Assembly (NCBI GenBank): GCA_014800245.1
Contig: JAAVGM010000018.1
Span: 90,944 to 137,043, forward strand
Direction of reading: 5' to 3'
From: Bacteroidales bacterium
Lineage (GTDB): Bacteria > Bacteroidota > Bacteroidia > Bacteroidales > Muribaculaceae
DNA length: 46,100 nt
Shown here: in pieces, positions 8,976-18,727 of the stretch
Layout of the letters: each line of letters begins with the position of its first letter
How positions within the stretch are numbered: the stretch's first letter is position 1
Position numbers and translations under genes: made by a program
Notes under the pieces: model-generated
Seen by the model: the letters and a program-made list of their open reading frames with translations, nothing else
What the model was told of the DNA's origin: nothing
Databases searched by the model: none

Positions 8976-10700
8976 TTATTCCTCCCCTTTTGCCAACTCT
9001 TCCTGATGCACTTTTAATGGTACAATCATCGCATCATACCCCTTGATCTTGAAACATGCAGCTTCTCGATCGGAGATTGTGAAGATCTGTCGTTTGTTCC
9101 ATAGAAGGTCTTTTGCCTCCTGCTTCCCTCTCTCAAGCTTTGCCATGCTGATTGCAAGATCCGGAAGATTAAGTGCCACACTCACCTCCTCATTGCTGAA
9201 GTTGGCTATGACGAGATATGCCTCCTTTTCCGTATATCGGAGGAATGCATACTGCTTATGGGGGCTAAATTGGGGATTGTGATGATTTACATACATCAAA
9301 TCGAAGAACTTTCCTTCATAGAATGCCGGAATATCTTTTGCGATATGAAGAACGTTCTTATATAGCTTTCTCAACCATTTCTCATGTTGGGTGAGCAATG
9401 TGCCTGAGCATTTTCCATCATTATACCATCGGCGTAATGTGTCATAACTCCAATAATCGAATATTGTGGAGCGGTTGTTATCTCCGGCAAAACCTTCGTT
9501 GTCGTGAGCCGGTTCGCCGAGTTCCTGTCCATAATAGATCATGTAGGGGCCATTCGAAATCAATGATGACACAACAAGATAGGGAGTGATCTTCATCGGA
9601 TCATCTGCAAACTCACGCGATGCGAATCTCACCTCATCATGGTTCTCAAGGAAATTGAGCATACTGTCGCCAAGTCCTTCGATTCGCTGCCAGCAAGTGG
9701 TGAGCTGAGCAGCCGACCAATTGTAACGCTCAATCCCCACAAGCGTGTCATACAGATTGACCTTGTCATAAAGATAGTCGAAATGACAATATTCCAGGAA
9801 AGGACGGTAAAGATAGATATCATAGATTTCTCCAATAAAGATGATATCCGGGTAGTCTTTCTTCACCTGCGGAATAGCCCAATGCCAAAATTCCTGCGGC
9901 ACCATAAACACCATATCGCAGCGGAAACCGTCAACCCCTTTCGATGCCCAGAATCTTAGAATATGCAGCATCTTTAGCCATGTGTCGGGTATCGGGTCAT
10001 AGCTCCCCTGTCCATTCCAGGGATCAAGTCCATAATTCAGTTTTACAGTCTCATACCAATCATTTCTCCCGCAAAAGGCTGTGAAGCAATCGTTCCCTGT
10101 AGCCTTTGCAGGAAATTCCACATATGGAGCCGCGCCTTCAGATGAGATATCAAAATCAGGTGAGAATTGCTGATTCACTATATAATAATAGTTGTTTCGG
10201 GGCGAGAAGAACATGTTATGATCGTCTCCTTTTCCGAAATCCTCTATCCCTATAGGGGCAGAATCCGAGTGATAGACGCGCGCCGTATGGTTAGGAACAA
10301 AATCGATTATCACCTTCAAGCCCTGACGATGAATCCGATTCACGCATGCCTCGAATTCTTTCATTCGATTCTCTACTTTCACAGCCAGGCACGGAGCCAC
10401 ATCATAGTAATCTTTGATGGCGTAAGGCGAGCCTGCCTCCCCTTTCACCACATTGGGATTATCAGCCGGAATGCCGGCCTCGGGATATGCGGTTTTGGTG
10501 GCATTCTCTATGATGCCGGTTAGCCATATACAGTTGATGCCAAGATCTGAAAGAGATTTCAAAAGCTTTGGTGTCAAATCATTGAGCTTTCCACTCCCAT
10601 TCTGCTCAAGCGTCCCGTGGGGAACGCATGTGGCATTCATATTGGTGAAAATTCTCGGAAATGCCTGATAGATTATCAATTTACCTGCAGAAGTATTCAT
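8976..10700 (-). CDS. GH13 alpha-amylase-family glycoside hydrolase, cytoplasmic
   Basis: A 574-residue GH13 enzyme with all catalytic residues: region I VIIDFVPNH, region II GFRCD with nucleophile Asp262, region III FIGE with acid/base Glu291, and region IV NHD with Asp355. The (beta/alpha)8 barrel spans about residues 8-480, followed by a C-terminal beta domain (about 490-570). There is no signal peptide, so it probably acts on imported or stored alpha-glucans in the cytoplasm. It is not part of a starch-utilisation (sus) locus: no SusC/SusD pair is nearby, and it follows the patatin gene by 24 bases as the last gene of a tamB operon. Exact specificity (alpha-amylase, neopullulanase, trehalose-related) cannot be assigned. 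Confidence 0.9.
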   Translation of the reverse strand: MNTSAGKLIIYQAFPRIFTNMNATCVPHGTLEQNGSGKLNDLTPKLLKSLSDLGINCIWLTGIIENATKTAYPEAGIPADNPNVVKGEAGSPYAIKDYYDVAPCLAVKVENRMKEFEACVNRIHRQGLKVIIDFVPNHTARVYHSDSAPIGIEDFGKGDDHNMFFSPRNNYYYIVNQQFSPDFDISSEGAAPYVEFPAKATGNDCFTAFCGRNDWYETVKLNYGLDPWNGQGSYDPIPDTWLKMLHILRFWASKGVDGFRCDMVFMVPQEFWHWAIPQVKKDYPDIIFIGEIYDIYLYRPFLEYCHFDYLYDKVNLYDTLVGIERYNWSAAQLTTCWQRIEGLGDSMLNFLENHDEVRFASREFADDPMKITPYLVVSSLISNGPYMIYYGQELGEPAHDNEGFAGDNNRSTIFDYWSYDTLRRWYNDGKCSGTLLTQHEKWLRKLYKNVLHIAKDIPAFYEGKFFDLMYVNHHNPQFSPHKQYAFLRYTEKEAYLVIANFSNEEVSVALNLPDLAISMAKLERGKQEAKDLLWNKRQIFTISDREAACFKIKGYDAMIVPLKVHQEELAKGEE

Positions 10701-10724
10701 ATACGATTTTATATCTTATCTCTT

Positions 10725-11540
10725 TTATTTATTTTTACTCAACATCACCTCTATGACTCTACAAGCAGCGTCGTAGCCATACCCTATATTTTTGCGCATG
10801 GAGGAGATATCGAAGGTTTTCGTTCCAACTATCTTTTGTGGTTGCACCACATAGTCACAAAGATTGATGTCTTGAAGCACATTAGCCTTGCTCATAAGCG
10901 TATAGGTGCGCATCGCCACATCCAGGATGTTTTGTTTGTAGGAATAGGTCCGATCAAGAGGGCTGCAATTGCTCCCTACCAGCACCTTGCAATAATCGCG
11001 TATTGCCCATGCCGGAAGATTGCGAAGCACTCCCCCGTCAACATAATGATATTCGTTGATTCTTACCGGTTTGAAGATTATAGGAATTGAACAGGAAGCT
11101 ATTACCCGCGGCACGATTTCACCCTTGCACCATCCCACAGAAGTCCCCTTTTCCAGATTAGTGGCACATATCACTAAAGGGATCTTTGTCTCTTCAAGAT
11201 ATTTTACCGGAAGCCAGCTTTCAAGAAGACGAGCAAATTTATTAAGACGGAAGAATCCCTCTTTCGGCACTGACCATTGAGAGAAATCTCCAAATTTACT
11301 CGCTTCCGCAAAACACTCTATCATTTCTGCCGGAGAAAGGCCGGATGCATACAATGCACCGGCTATCGAACCGGCAGATACGCCCGAAACTATCTGTGGC
11401 TTCAAATCAAACTGCTCGAATGCCTGCAACACCCCTATATGGGAAAAGCCTTTCGCCCCTCCTCCGGCAAATGCCATGCCTAATCGTGGCTTGGTGCGAA
11501 GACCCACTTTTTCCAATAGTTCCTCTAAATAATTATACAT
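10725..11540 (-). CDS. Patatin-like phospholipase
   Basis: A 271-residue serine lipid acyl hydrolase of the RssA/patatin type. It has the oxyanion motif AFAGGGAKG (near residue 24), the nucleophile elbow GVSAGS, and the dyad aspartate in VDGGVLRNLP. There is no signal peptide and no beta-barrel domain, unlike the larger secreted patatin-BamA fusions of this phylum, so it is likely cytoplasmic or membrane-peripheral. Its start lies 3 bases after the stop of tamB, which points to translational coupling and to a job in envelope lipid turnover (inference). Confidence 0.92.
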   Translation of the reverse strand: MYNYLEELLEKVGLRTKPRLGMAFAGGGAKGFSHIGVLQAFEQFDLKPQIVSGVSAGSIAGALYASGLSPAEMIECFAEASKFGDFSQWSVPKEGFFRLNKFARLLESWLPVKYLEETKIPLVICATNLEKGTSVGWCKGEIVPRVIASCSIPIIFKPVRINEYHYVDGGVLRNLPAWAIRDYCKVLVGSNCSPLDRTYSYKQNILDVAMRTYTLMSKANVLQDINLCDYVVQPQKIVGTKTFDISSMRKNIGYGYDAACRVIEVMLSKNK

Positions 11541-11543
11541 AAC

Positions 11544-14500
11544 TTATTTTTCCTTATCCTCCTTTTCTTCATCTTTTTCATCATCCATTGTCTCCTCAGA
11601 AACGGAAACCATTGATTTCTTTCTGCGGCGCAACCATGTGAATGGATTATCGAATTCTTTTCGATACACCACACCTATCCCCTGAGTAGTTAACGAAGAT
11701 TTTAGATAATAATTTTGGTCGTTGAAATGATTATATGCTTTCAACCGTAGATTTCCGTTTCTTGAAAGGAGATATTCTATGTCAAAATCCCCCACAAATG
11801 TGGTCTGTGAGGTGCTACGGTCGCGATAACCGAAATTGCCATTGATAAGCAAACGATTGTTGAGCAATTTTGAAGATAGCGACACATCGACCTCCATATC
11901 GGAAAAATCTCCTTTGTCTGATCGAAATGATGGCGCAAGCGTAAATTTATCTGTCAGCTGCCCCATAATGTTGGATAGCTGTGAGGATATTGTGGAAGAG
12001 GCCACTGATGCCAATTCTCCCCCTCCATTGCTTGTGGAGCCCATATATTCAGGAGTATAAAACCTGTTGAGTGCCAAAAGATATATTATCTGTCGGCTCA
12101 TAAGATCCTCTGTGGAGATAATGCTCCTCACTTTCCTCTCCACATCGCTTGTGAGTGTGGGCAAAGAGATATCAAATGAAATTTCAGGAGCTTGCAAATC
12201 CCCTCTCACTTTCAATAGCGCATCTACCGGCACATTCGTTCGGTTCAAATCCCTGTCGGTAGAAAAACTCTTGTCAAGGTCGGATAGATTGGTATTCACT
12301 CTGTAGGCAGCCACTATATCTATATTTGCAGCTAAGGGATCGCCGTTGAATGAGATGCTGCTCCCTTCGCGTATCTTGAAGTCGCGAAGTATAAGCTCTT
12401 GCAACGAGAAATTATAATTTCCTTCGCTCAGAGTATATTTCCCATACATCGTCATTTCATCCGATTCTGTATCATAGTGAATTTGCAAGGGACCCCCTCC
12501 AAAGGCTGTGATCTTGTCGCCCGCATTTGGATCCATTATAAGATTCATCTTTGCCTGAGGTGTGGCCGTGACACGAAGGTCCATCACAAAGTTGGTTGGA
12601 GTGGTGATCTGCTCAGCCTGTTTTTTCCGAAACTTTTCCTCAAACGACTCCTCAATATCAATTGTCTCCATCATCTGCTCCTTCCTTCGGTCGGAGAAAG
12701 TCAAGAAATTATAATCGAGAGCTGTCTGGGTCTCGCTAAGCACGAATGTGAAATCAGATTTAGGTTCTGTCACCATATCCATCTCCATTGCCACTATTCC
12801 CGGACGACCCCGTAACACTCCCTTTCCGGAAGCATATATTGTGCCATACCAATCAGGATTTATCTGTGAATTTGTATCGTAACACAACAGATGATCCGCA
12901 TTATTGATGCGGAATTCAAATTCAGGATCATGGAAATATGAATGGTTCACATATCCGGAAAAGACACCGGAATTTCCATATTTATCATATAGAGTGAAAG
13001 ATGGAATCTCTATCCGGCCGGGATTTAATATCACGGAGTCGCGCCCATGATAATATACATTTGAATAATCCACCTTCATATATATGGAATCAGCATAGGC
13101 TCGTCCTGTAAGATCTATATCCTTGAATGTTCCGAATAGTTTTACATCTCCTGAAGCTCGTCCACCTACATCAGATGTAAATGCCGACATGAATGGTTTA
13201 AGAAACTCAATGTTGATCTTATCGGCCTTCATTTCAAACGAAAGAGAGTCACGAGTGACATAGACCCCTCCATCTACCTTTGCTCCTCCAAATCCTTCCT
13301 CCTTTATATCCGCATGAATCTCAACTTCCTTTTCTGAATTATTCCAAAGACTATATATCTCCGCGTCTCCCAAAACTGCATCATTATATGCGAAATTCTC
13401 CACCCTAAGCCTCTTTGTTTGCGCTATCGGATTCTTTGTGAAAACAGATGAAGCGGAAAGTTCGCCTGTCGCGATCCCTCCGAAGGTTACATAGTTTATA
13501 TTCAAGATTCCGAAGATATATTCGAGATCAATATCAGCAAGCGTAACCTCAATCTCATCTTCAGGAGCAGCAGAGGCCCTCCCTTTTATTTCTACAAACT
13601 GATTGTCATGCCATATTCTCAGATCATTCACATCTATACTTTTATCAGAATAGAAGATATCTGATTTGTCGATTTTCCACTCCGATGCTCCAAGACTGAA
13701 CGATGAAGGATTTATTGAAAGTTGGGCATCCGGTTTTCCTGTCTTGACATTTTTCATCATCCTCCCATCAAGACTAATATTCCCGATTGCTGTTTTATTA
13801 TTCAGCATTCGCCATCCAAGATCAATATGCGCGTTATCTTGCAATGCATTTACTGCAATCTCAAGCTCAGCTTTATCGTTTTTGATCGGATAGATTGTAT
13901 TGGCAATGATATTAGCTCCCCGCCCTTTCTGCGCCGAAGCATGAAGACGAGTATTGCATATTAGTTTATTGCTGCCTTGTAGAAGGTAAGGCGCTGTAAG
14001 CTCGCATTCAAGCGATCCTTCAGTCAGGTCTATTTTTCCATTTACATCTACATCTGCAAGTGGTTTCACCGGAAGTTTTATAAATGATGGAATCTTTTCC
14101 TCCCCCAACAATCGTATTTTAACGTCGGCATAACCGGAAGCCGGAGCCACACCTTTGGGATTCGAAACCAAGGATGTGACATTCTCCGCTATTATCCCCT
14201 TTATCCCGGGCAAAAGTTCGGCTATCTTGAAATCGCCTGTTATTGTGGCTCGCAGAAAATCAGTTGACAGATTAATCCCTCTTTCTGATTTAACAGCCTC
14301 CTCATTCTCCCTTTCTATTGTTGGATTGTTATTCCATGCAGAAACAATGAGGTTCCCTAATCTGAATCCATCGCCATTTCCATCCGTGAAGGAAAATTTA
14401 TTCACCTCAACATCTCCGAAAATATTATCTAAATTATTCCCTGCCACATCGCCTGAAATCTCACACTTCGCCGCATATCCGGCATAGTTCGGTAAAATTC

Positions 14501-16163
14501 CCACTATCGAGGGATAGAACTTTTCAATAGTTCCATTTAGAGTGTAATGAGAGTCGAATCCGGCAAGCATAACATCTGCATTCATAGTCAATTCGGCGAC
14601 AGGATCCTCTACGGCGAGATCACCGATGATATGTTGCCCCTCCTTGCTCCCGTCAATTATAATGTTGGAGATTCTTCGGCCATTATAATCAATATAATCC
14701 ACCTCTGCAATCAAAGCTGCATCAAAATCCTTCCCTTTTATCTCTATGTCGCCATGAGAATTCAATGAGATCTCACCCAATTTTTTATTGTCTAAAAGCC
14801 TTCCAAGATTGAAGTCAGAGCTCTCCACATGATAAATACCACTGATTGAATTGCTTCCCTTTAAATACCCGTCCACTCCGAAGTTGAGACCTCCGAGAGA
14901 GGATTCAATATCTCCTTCCGTAAGCAATGCTCCCGACGATGCTTCGTAAGACCCTTTTAAATCAAAATTAAGGAAATCGATTCGTGTTAGAATCTCTATA
15001 GCTTTATTATCTCTCCCTCCCTTTCCTCGAAGCAACCCCGTAAGCTGATGATAAAATTCCGACGGGATGGAACCATTAAAAGCTCCAAGGTCAACTCTTA
15101 ATTGAGATCTATCACGTAGATTGTCAAGTTCTGCATTGAGCGAGAGTTTTACCCCGCCCCCCTTTTCCGTCAAATCAAATCTCTCCAATTTCACTTTATC
15201 AAGGTTCCCATATGCCGCGAGAGTGAAATCATATCGGTTGCTGAATCCGGATAAAATCGGACTGAAAAATCGGAATTCACGAGGCGAAACGTTCTTTCCC
15301 TCAATCTTCAGAGAGTGTTCGCCGGATTCGATTGACTGAACTATCTCTTTAAAAGAGGGGAAGGAAAGCTGCGTATCATTTATCCCGATCTCACTCTCGC
15401 CCACCACCATCAGAAAATCGCTCAGGGATATCCCGGTGTTTGTAATAGAGGCTTTAAAAGAAACTTTTTCAACAGCGAGCCCGGAAAAAGATTTGAATCC
15501 CAATCGTCGCATATCCACCACAAAATCATCGTTTTTTAGTTTAGGGAGGGTCAGGTCTGCCCTAAAATCAGTAAGCGATATGTGATTAGGATCGAATAGA
15601 CGTTCGCCGGTTTGGGTATCGGTGCGATATTCTTTCACCCATCTTCTATCGAAAGATAAAGCCGAACGCCGAATCACTATATTACGGATTTTGAGATCGA
15701 ATCTTGTGGGAGGCTTGGTCTTGTCTTTAGGGGAAAGAGCATCTATAATATAGGCGATATTCAATGGATCATCCTTCTTCTCTTGCCACACCTTTCCATC
15801 CAAATCGAGAACCTCTGCATAGGTGATTTCAATTTTATGATGGCGCAAAAGAGTCCAAAGATGTATTCCTGCTCCCAATGTGCCGATGGAGATGCATCGC
15901 TCTTTTGCAGGAGTGAAAAATTCCACTCTCTTTAGCCGGACCTCATTGAAAGGGAATATATCCACTGATCCAATCCTCACCTCTCCTCCAAGGAATGATG
16001 TCAGTTCTTTCTCAGCACGGCTCTTGATTTCATTCTGCACATAAGGGGTGCTCACCAAAATATACAAGCCTATATACACGGCAACCACCGCTATGACGGT
16101 GGTGAAAAGGATGCTGCGCATCACTCTGTGGATATTTTTGGCTACACTGAGCGTTGATCCCAT
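11544..16163 (-). CDS. tamB: TamB/YtfN-family translocation and assembly protein
   Basis: A 1539-residue protein with one N-terminal membrane anchor (about residues 14-35, IHRVMRSILFTTVIAVVAVYIG) followed by a long periplasmic beta-strand-rich body of AsmA/DUF3971-like repeats. The TamB C-terminal domain (DUF490, last about 350 residues) contains RVTATPQAKMNLIMDP and YTLSEGNYNFSLQELILRDF. TamB-like proteins bridge the inner and outer membranes and are thought to carry phospholipids and help outer-membrane protein assembly. The acidic, basic tail (DDEKDEEKEDKEK) is low-complexity. It is divergent from tsaD, a linkage common in Bacteroidota, and leads a three-gene minus-strand unit with the patatin and GH13 genes. 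No TamA (Omp85) gene is in the window. Confidence 0.92.
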   Translation of the reverse strand: MGSTLSVAKNIHRVMRSILFTTVIAVVAVYIGLYILVSTPYVQNEIKSRAEKELTSFLGGEVRIGSVDIFPFNEVRLKRVEFFTPAKERCISIGTLGAGIHLWTLLRHHKIEITYAEVLDLDGKVWQEKKDDPLNIAYIIDALSPKDKTKPPTRFDLKIRNIVIRRSALSFDRRWVKEYRTDTQTGERLFDPNHISLTDFRADLTLPKLKNDDFVVDMRRLGFKSFSGLAVEKVSFKASITNTGISLSDFLMVVGESEIGINDTQLSFPSFKEIVQSIESGEHSLKIEGKNVSPREFRFFSPILSGFSNRYDFTLAAYGNLDKVKLERFDLTEKGGGVKLSLNAELDNLRDRSQLRVDLGAFNGSIPSEFYHQLTGLLRGKGGRDNKAIEILTRIDFLNFDLKGSYEASSGALLTEGDIESSLGGLNFGVDGYLKGSNSISGIYHVESSDFNLGRLLDNKKLGEISLNSHGDIEIKGKDFDAALIAEVDYIDYNGRRISNIIIDGSKEGQHIIGDLAVEDPVAELTMNADVMLAGFDSHYTLNGTIEKFYPSIVGILPNYAGYAAKCEISGDVAGNNLDNIFGDVEVNKFSFTDGNGDGFRLGNLIVSAWNNNPTIERENEEAVKSERGINLSTDFLRATITGDFKIAELLPGIKGIIAENVTSLVSNPKGVAPASGYADVKIRLLGEEKIPSFIKLPVKPLADVDVNGKIDLTEGSLECELTAPYLLQGSNKLICNTRLHASAQKGRGANIIANTIYPIKNDKAELEIAVNALQDNAHIDLGWRMLNNKTAIGNISLDGRMMKNVKTGKPDAQLSINPSSFSLGASEWKIDKSDIFYSDKSIDVNDLRIWHDNQFVEIKGRASAAPEDEIEVTLADIDLEYIFGILNINYVTFGGIATGELSASSVFTKNPIAQTKRLRVENFAYNDAVLGDAEIYSLWNNSEKEVEIHADIKEEGFGGAKVDGGVYVTRDSLSFEMKADKINIEFLKPFMSAFTSDVGGRASGDVKLFGTFKDIDLTGRAYADSIYMKVDYSNVYYHGRDSVILNPGRIEIPSFTLYDKYGNSGVFSGYVNHSYFHDPEFEFRINNADHLLCYDTNSQINPDWYGTIYASGKGVLRGRPGIVAMEMDMVTEPKSDFTFVLSETQTALDYNFLTFSDRRKEQMMETIDIEESFEEKFRKKQAEQITTPTNFVMDLRVTATPQAKMNLIMDPNAGDKITAFGGGPLQIHYDTESDEMTMYGKYTLSEGNYNFSLQELILRDFKIREGSSISFNGDPLAANIDIVAAYRVNTNLSDLDKSFSTDRDLNRTNVPVDALLKVRGDLQAPEISFDISLPTLTSDVERKVRSIISTEDLMSRQIIYLLALNRFYTPEYMGSTSNGGGELASVASSTISSQLSNIMGQLTDKFTLAPSFRSDKGDFSDMEVDVSLSSKLLNNRLLINGNFGYRDRSTSQTTFVGDFDIEYLLSRNGNLRLKAYNHFNDQNYYLKSSLTTQGIGVVYRKEFDNPFTWLRRRKKSMVSVSEETMDDEKDEEKEDKEK

Positions 16164-16195
16164 TCGATAGTGAGAGTAGAAAGTAAAAAGTTTTA

Positions 16196-16203
16196 CAAAA
16201 TTA
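16196..16203 (-). promoter_or_regulatory. Probable -7 element of the tamB promoter
   Basis: Minus strand reads TAATTTTG, an exact TAnnTTTG match 33 bases upstream of the tamB start. The -33 region is not conserved; it falls beside a small GTCGG/CCGAC hairpin (16212-16227). Confidence 0.5.
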
Positions 16204-16243
16204 ATAAAAATGTCGGATTTAGCCGACCCCTTAAAAATATTAT

Positions 16244-16274
16244 TTTGCTCTTATTGCTTTATTTATTAAATTTG
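16244..16274 (+). promoter_or_regulatory. Bacteroides-type promoter for tsaD
   Basis: TTTG at 16244-16247, a 19-base spacer, and TAAATTTG at 16267-16274: an exact match to both elements. The predicted transcript starts about 100 bases before the tsaD coding start. Confidence 0.75.
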
Positions 16275-16377
16275 TAAAAATAAAAATAGCTGAACAAGCC
16301 ATTTTTTCAACCCGGCCTTGCAATTTAGATGAATTACACCGCTACATTGCATGAGCCGAAAAATAACTGAGCAAAGC

Positions 16378-17394
16378 ATGAGCATAAATATATTAGCAAT
16401 CGAATCTTCTTGCGACGACACTTCTTGCGCTGTAATATCCGACGGCCTGTTGAAAAGCAATGTCATAGCAAGCCAGAAAGTACATGAAGCCTATGGAGGT
16501 GTGGTTCCCGAACTTGCTTCGCGAGCCCACCAACAAAATATTGTACCTGTAGTATCCGAGGCAATACGCCAGGCCGGCATAACCAAGGATGAAATTTCTG
16601 CTGTGGCTTTCACCCGAGGACCCGGACTATTGGGATCTCTTCTTGTCGGCACATCTTTTGCAAAAGGAATGGCCGTGGGTCTCAACATCCCGTTGATAGA
16701 TGTTAATCACCTTCAGGCACACGCACTCTCTCAATTCATTAAGGAGACAGAGGAGGATGAAGTGCCGGAATTTCCATATCTCTGCCTGCTCGTCTCAGGA
16801 GGCAATTCTCAGATAGTATTAGTGAAGAGTCCAGAGAAGATGGAGATCCTGGGACAGACAATTGATGATGCAGCCGGCGAGGCTTTCGATAAATGCGCTA
16901 AGGTGATGGGCCTCCCCTATCCCGGAGGTCCACACATCGACCGTCTCGCTGCTGAAGGAGATCCGGACAAGTTCAAATTCAACAAACCGCATATGCCAGG
17001 ACTGGATTATTCATTCAGCGGACTGAAGACAAGTTTCCTATACACCGTCAGAGATGGACTAAAGGAGAACCCCGATTTTATCAAGGATAATCTTGCCGAC
17101 CTCTGCGCCTCTCTTCAGAAGACAATCATTGATATTCTTCTTAATAAATTAAAGAAAGCTATCCGTCAGACCGGCGTTAAGCATGTAACGATCGGCGGCG
17201 GAGTATCGGCAAATTCAGGCGTTAGATCGGAAGTGGAAAAACTATGCGAGAAGGAGGGTGTGAAAGCATGGATTCCCAAGCGAGTGTTCACCACCGACAA
17301 TGCAGCAATGGTAGCAATTGTAGGATATATAAAGTATCTTAATAAAGAGTTCTGCCCCATTAATCTTCCGCCTTTTGCAAGAGTGACTATATAA
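16378..17394 (+). CDS. tsaD: tRNA N6-adenosine threonylcarbamoyltransferase TsaD
   Basis: TsaD transfers the threonylcarbamoyl group from its AMP carrier to A37 of ANN-decoding tRNAs (t6A). The ASKHA fold motifs are present: ILAIESSCDDTSCAVI at the N-terminus, the metal-ligand HLQAH, and the GGGVSANSGVR phosphate motif near the C-terminus. I start at the ATG at 16378 (338 residues), because the family begins directly at this first strand; an in-frame ATG at 16351 would add nine residues with no counterpart. TsaC, which makes the substrate, is encoded at 21846. The cinA gene follows after 65 bases. Confidence 0.96.
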   Translation: MSINILAIESSCDDTSCAVISDGLLKSNVIASQKVHEAYGGVVPELASRAHQQNIVPVVSEAIRQAGITKDEISAVAFTRGPGLLGSLLVGTSFAKGMAVGLNIPLIDVNHLQAHALSQFIKETEEDEVPEFPYLCLLVSGGNSQIVLVKSPEKMEILGQTIDDAAGEAFDKCAKVMGLPYPGGPHIDRLAAEGDPDKFKFNKPHMPGLDYSFSGLKTSFLYTVRDGLKENPDFIKDNLADLCASLQKTIIDILLNKLKKAIRQTGVKHVTIGGGVSANSGVRSEVEKLCEKEGVKAWIPKRVFTTDNAAMVAIVGYIKYLNKEFCPINLPPFARVTI

Positions 17395-17459
17395 TTAAAG
17401 ACCCGCCTTGCAATGATGAATAAATCCTTTTTTCTCAAGCGAATCTAAAAAGAAAGACA

Positions 17460-18209
17460 ATGCATAAAGAAACACGACATATTGTGATTTACGGCTATAC
17501 AAAATCCGAGCTGACAAACATCTTGCGCCATTTTGAGGCTCAGCTCCCGGATTTTGTCAAAATCACTGTAGAAACAAATAATCTTGTAACTCGCGTCATA
17601 CTCACCGGCATAAACTCCGGTCTCGAACTTCTGAGATTCAATATGAACCGCTACCATGCATCGCTCAACGAATTATTCTCTCAAGAAGTGGTGACCACCG
17701 AAGACAAATGTCTCGCACAGGTGCTGGGCGAATTATTAAAGGAACGGGAGCTGACAGTATCATCGGCTGAAAGCTGCACAGGCGGGAATATTGCCCATAA
17801 GATTGTGCAGGTACCCGGAAGCTCGGCCTATTTCCTTGGTAGCGTGGTGAGCTATAGCAATGATGTAAAGGCAGACGTGCTTAAAGTGTCGCGCACAAAC
17901 CTCGACCGATATGGAGCAGTGTCAAAGGAGGTTGTGGAGCAGATGGTGGAGGGTGTGTCAAAATTGATGCATACCGATTGCGCTATCGCCACAAGCGGGA
18001 TTGCCGGTCCGGAAGGAGGGACAAAGTTTAAACCCGTTGGCACCGTATGGATTGCCGCCAAGATCGGCGACCGCATAGAAAGCGAGTGTCTCCATTTCTC
18101 CGGTTCGAGAGATGATGTGATTGAATCAGCCACAAATCACGGAATGGTCATGCTCATAAATCTTCTCAGAAACTGCTACACCACTCCCGAAGATATAAAT
18201 GATGATTAA
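17460..18209 (+). CDS. CinA-family protein lacking the N-terminal domain (NMN deamidase domain kept)
   Basis: A 249-residue protein. Residues about 90-245 are the CinA C-terminal domain (PncC type), which hydrolyses nicotinamide mononucleotide to nicotinate mononucleotide; the motif SAESCTGG is at 102-109, with SVVSYSNDVKADVL and GIAGPEGGTKFKPVGTVW following. Residues 1-88 resemble the small middle (KH-like) domain that links the two halves of full CinA (VETNNLVTRVILTG, then EVVTTEDKCLAQVLGELL). The roughly 170-residue N-terminal MoCF/ADP-ribose pyrophosphatase domain is missing; the gap to tsaD is only 65 bases and an in-frame stop precedes the ATG. This looks like a stable shortened form, not a frameshift. 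Confidence 0.88.
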   Translation: MHKETRHIVIYGYTKSELTNILRHFEAQLPDFVKITVETNNLVTRVILTGINSGLELLRFNMNRYHASLNELFSQEVVTTEDKCLAQVLGELLKERELTVSSAESCTGGNIAHKIVQVPGSSAYFLGSVVSYSNDVKADVLKVSRTNLDRYGAVSKEVVEQMVEGVSKLMHTDCAIATSGIAGPEGGTKFKPVGTVWIAAKIGDRIESECLHFSGSRDDVIESATNHGMVMLINLLRNCYTTPEDINDD

Positions 18210-18297
18210 AATTGTGCATTAAAAGAGATATTCCGACTTAAAGCGTAAAAAAATGTATGCTGAAAATGAGGAATTAATAAACTTTATCAACAAAAAA

Positions 18298-18329
18298 TTT
18301 GCTATATTCAAAATAAAATTGTAATTTTG
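18298..18329 (+). promoter_or_regulatory. Bacteroides-type promoter for rpmB-rpmG-DUF4295
   Basis: TTTG at 18298-18301, 20 bases, then TAATTTTG at 18322-18329 followed by C. Both elements match exactly. It leaves a leader of about 110 bases. Confidence 0.8.
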
Positions 18330-18356
18330 CACTCGTTTTGTGGCACATCCTTAAAA

Positions 18357-18382
18357 GTTGACGGAAAGATGCAACCGACAAC
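18357..18382 (+). promoter_or_regulatory. Possible structured leader of the rpmB operon
   Basis: GTTGACGG and CCGACAAC pair except for a central A-A mismatch, around a 10-base loop, in the untranslated leader. Ribosomal-protein operons are often controlled by a leader bound by their product; no known leader family is recognised here. Confidence 0.3.
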
Positions 18383-18448
18383 GATATGAGAATGAGATGG
18401 CGGCCTAAACACCAACAAGTTAAATTTTAAAGAATTATAACAACAGCC

Positions 18449-18712
18449 ATGTCAAAAGTTTGTCAAATTACAGGCAAAAAAGCACAGGTGGGTAACAATG
18501 TTTCTCACTCTAAGCGCCGCACCAAACGCAAGTTCGAGGTAAACTTGCACACAAAGAAATTCTATTGGGTTGAGCAGGACATGTGGATTGTATTGCGTCT
18601 CTCCACCAGAGCGCTCCGCACTATCAACAAGATTGGTCTTAACGCCGCTCTCAAGAAAGCTGAGGCTGAAGGCAATCTCGATTTCAAAGATATCAAAATC
18701 CTTTCTCTCTAA
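18449..18712 (+). CDS. rpmB: Large-subunit ribosomal protein bL28
   Basis: bL28 of the 50S subunit, 87 residues, in the longer Bacteroidota form. It opens [20 protein letters not shown], continues with [20 protein letters not shown], and has the conserved [16 protein letters not shown] segment. Basic and soluble. It leads the rpmB-rpmG-DUF4295 operon; rpmG begins 15 bases later. There is no CxxC zinc pair of the zinc-type paralogue. Confidence 0.98.
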   Translation: MSKVCQITGKKAQVGNNVSHSKRRTKRKFEVNLHTKKFYWVEQDMWIVLRLSTRALRTINKIGLNAALKKAEAEGNLDFKDIKILSL

Positions 18713-18727
18713 TCATCTCACAGAAAT

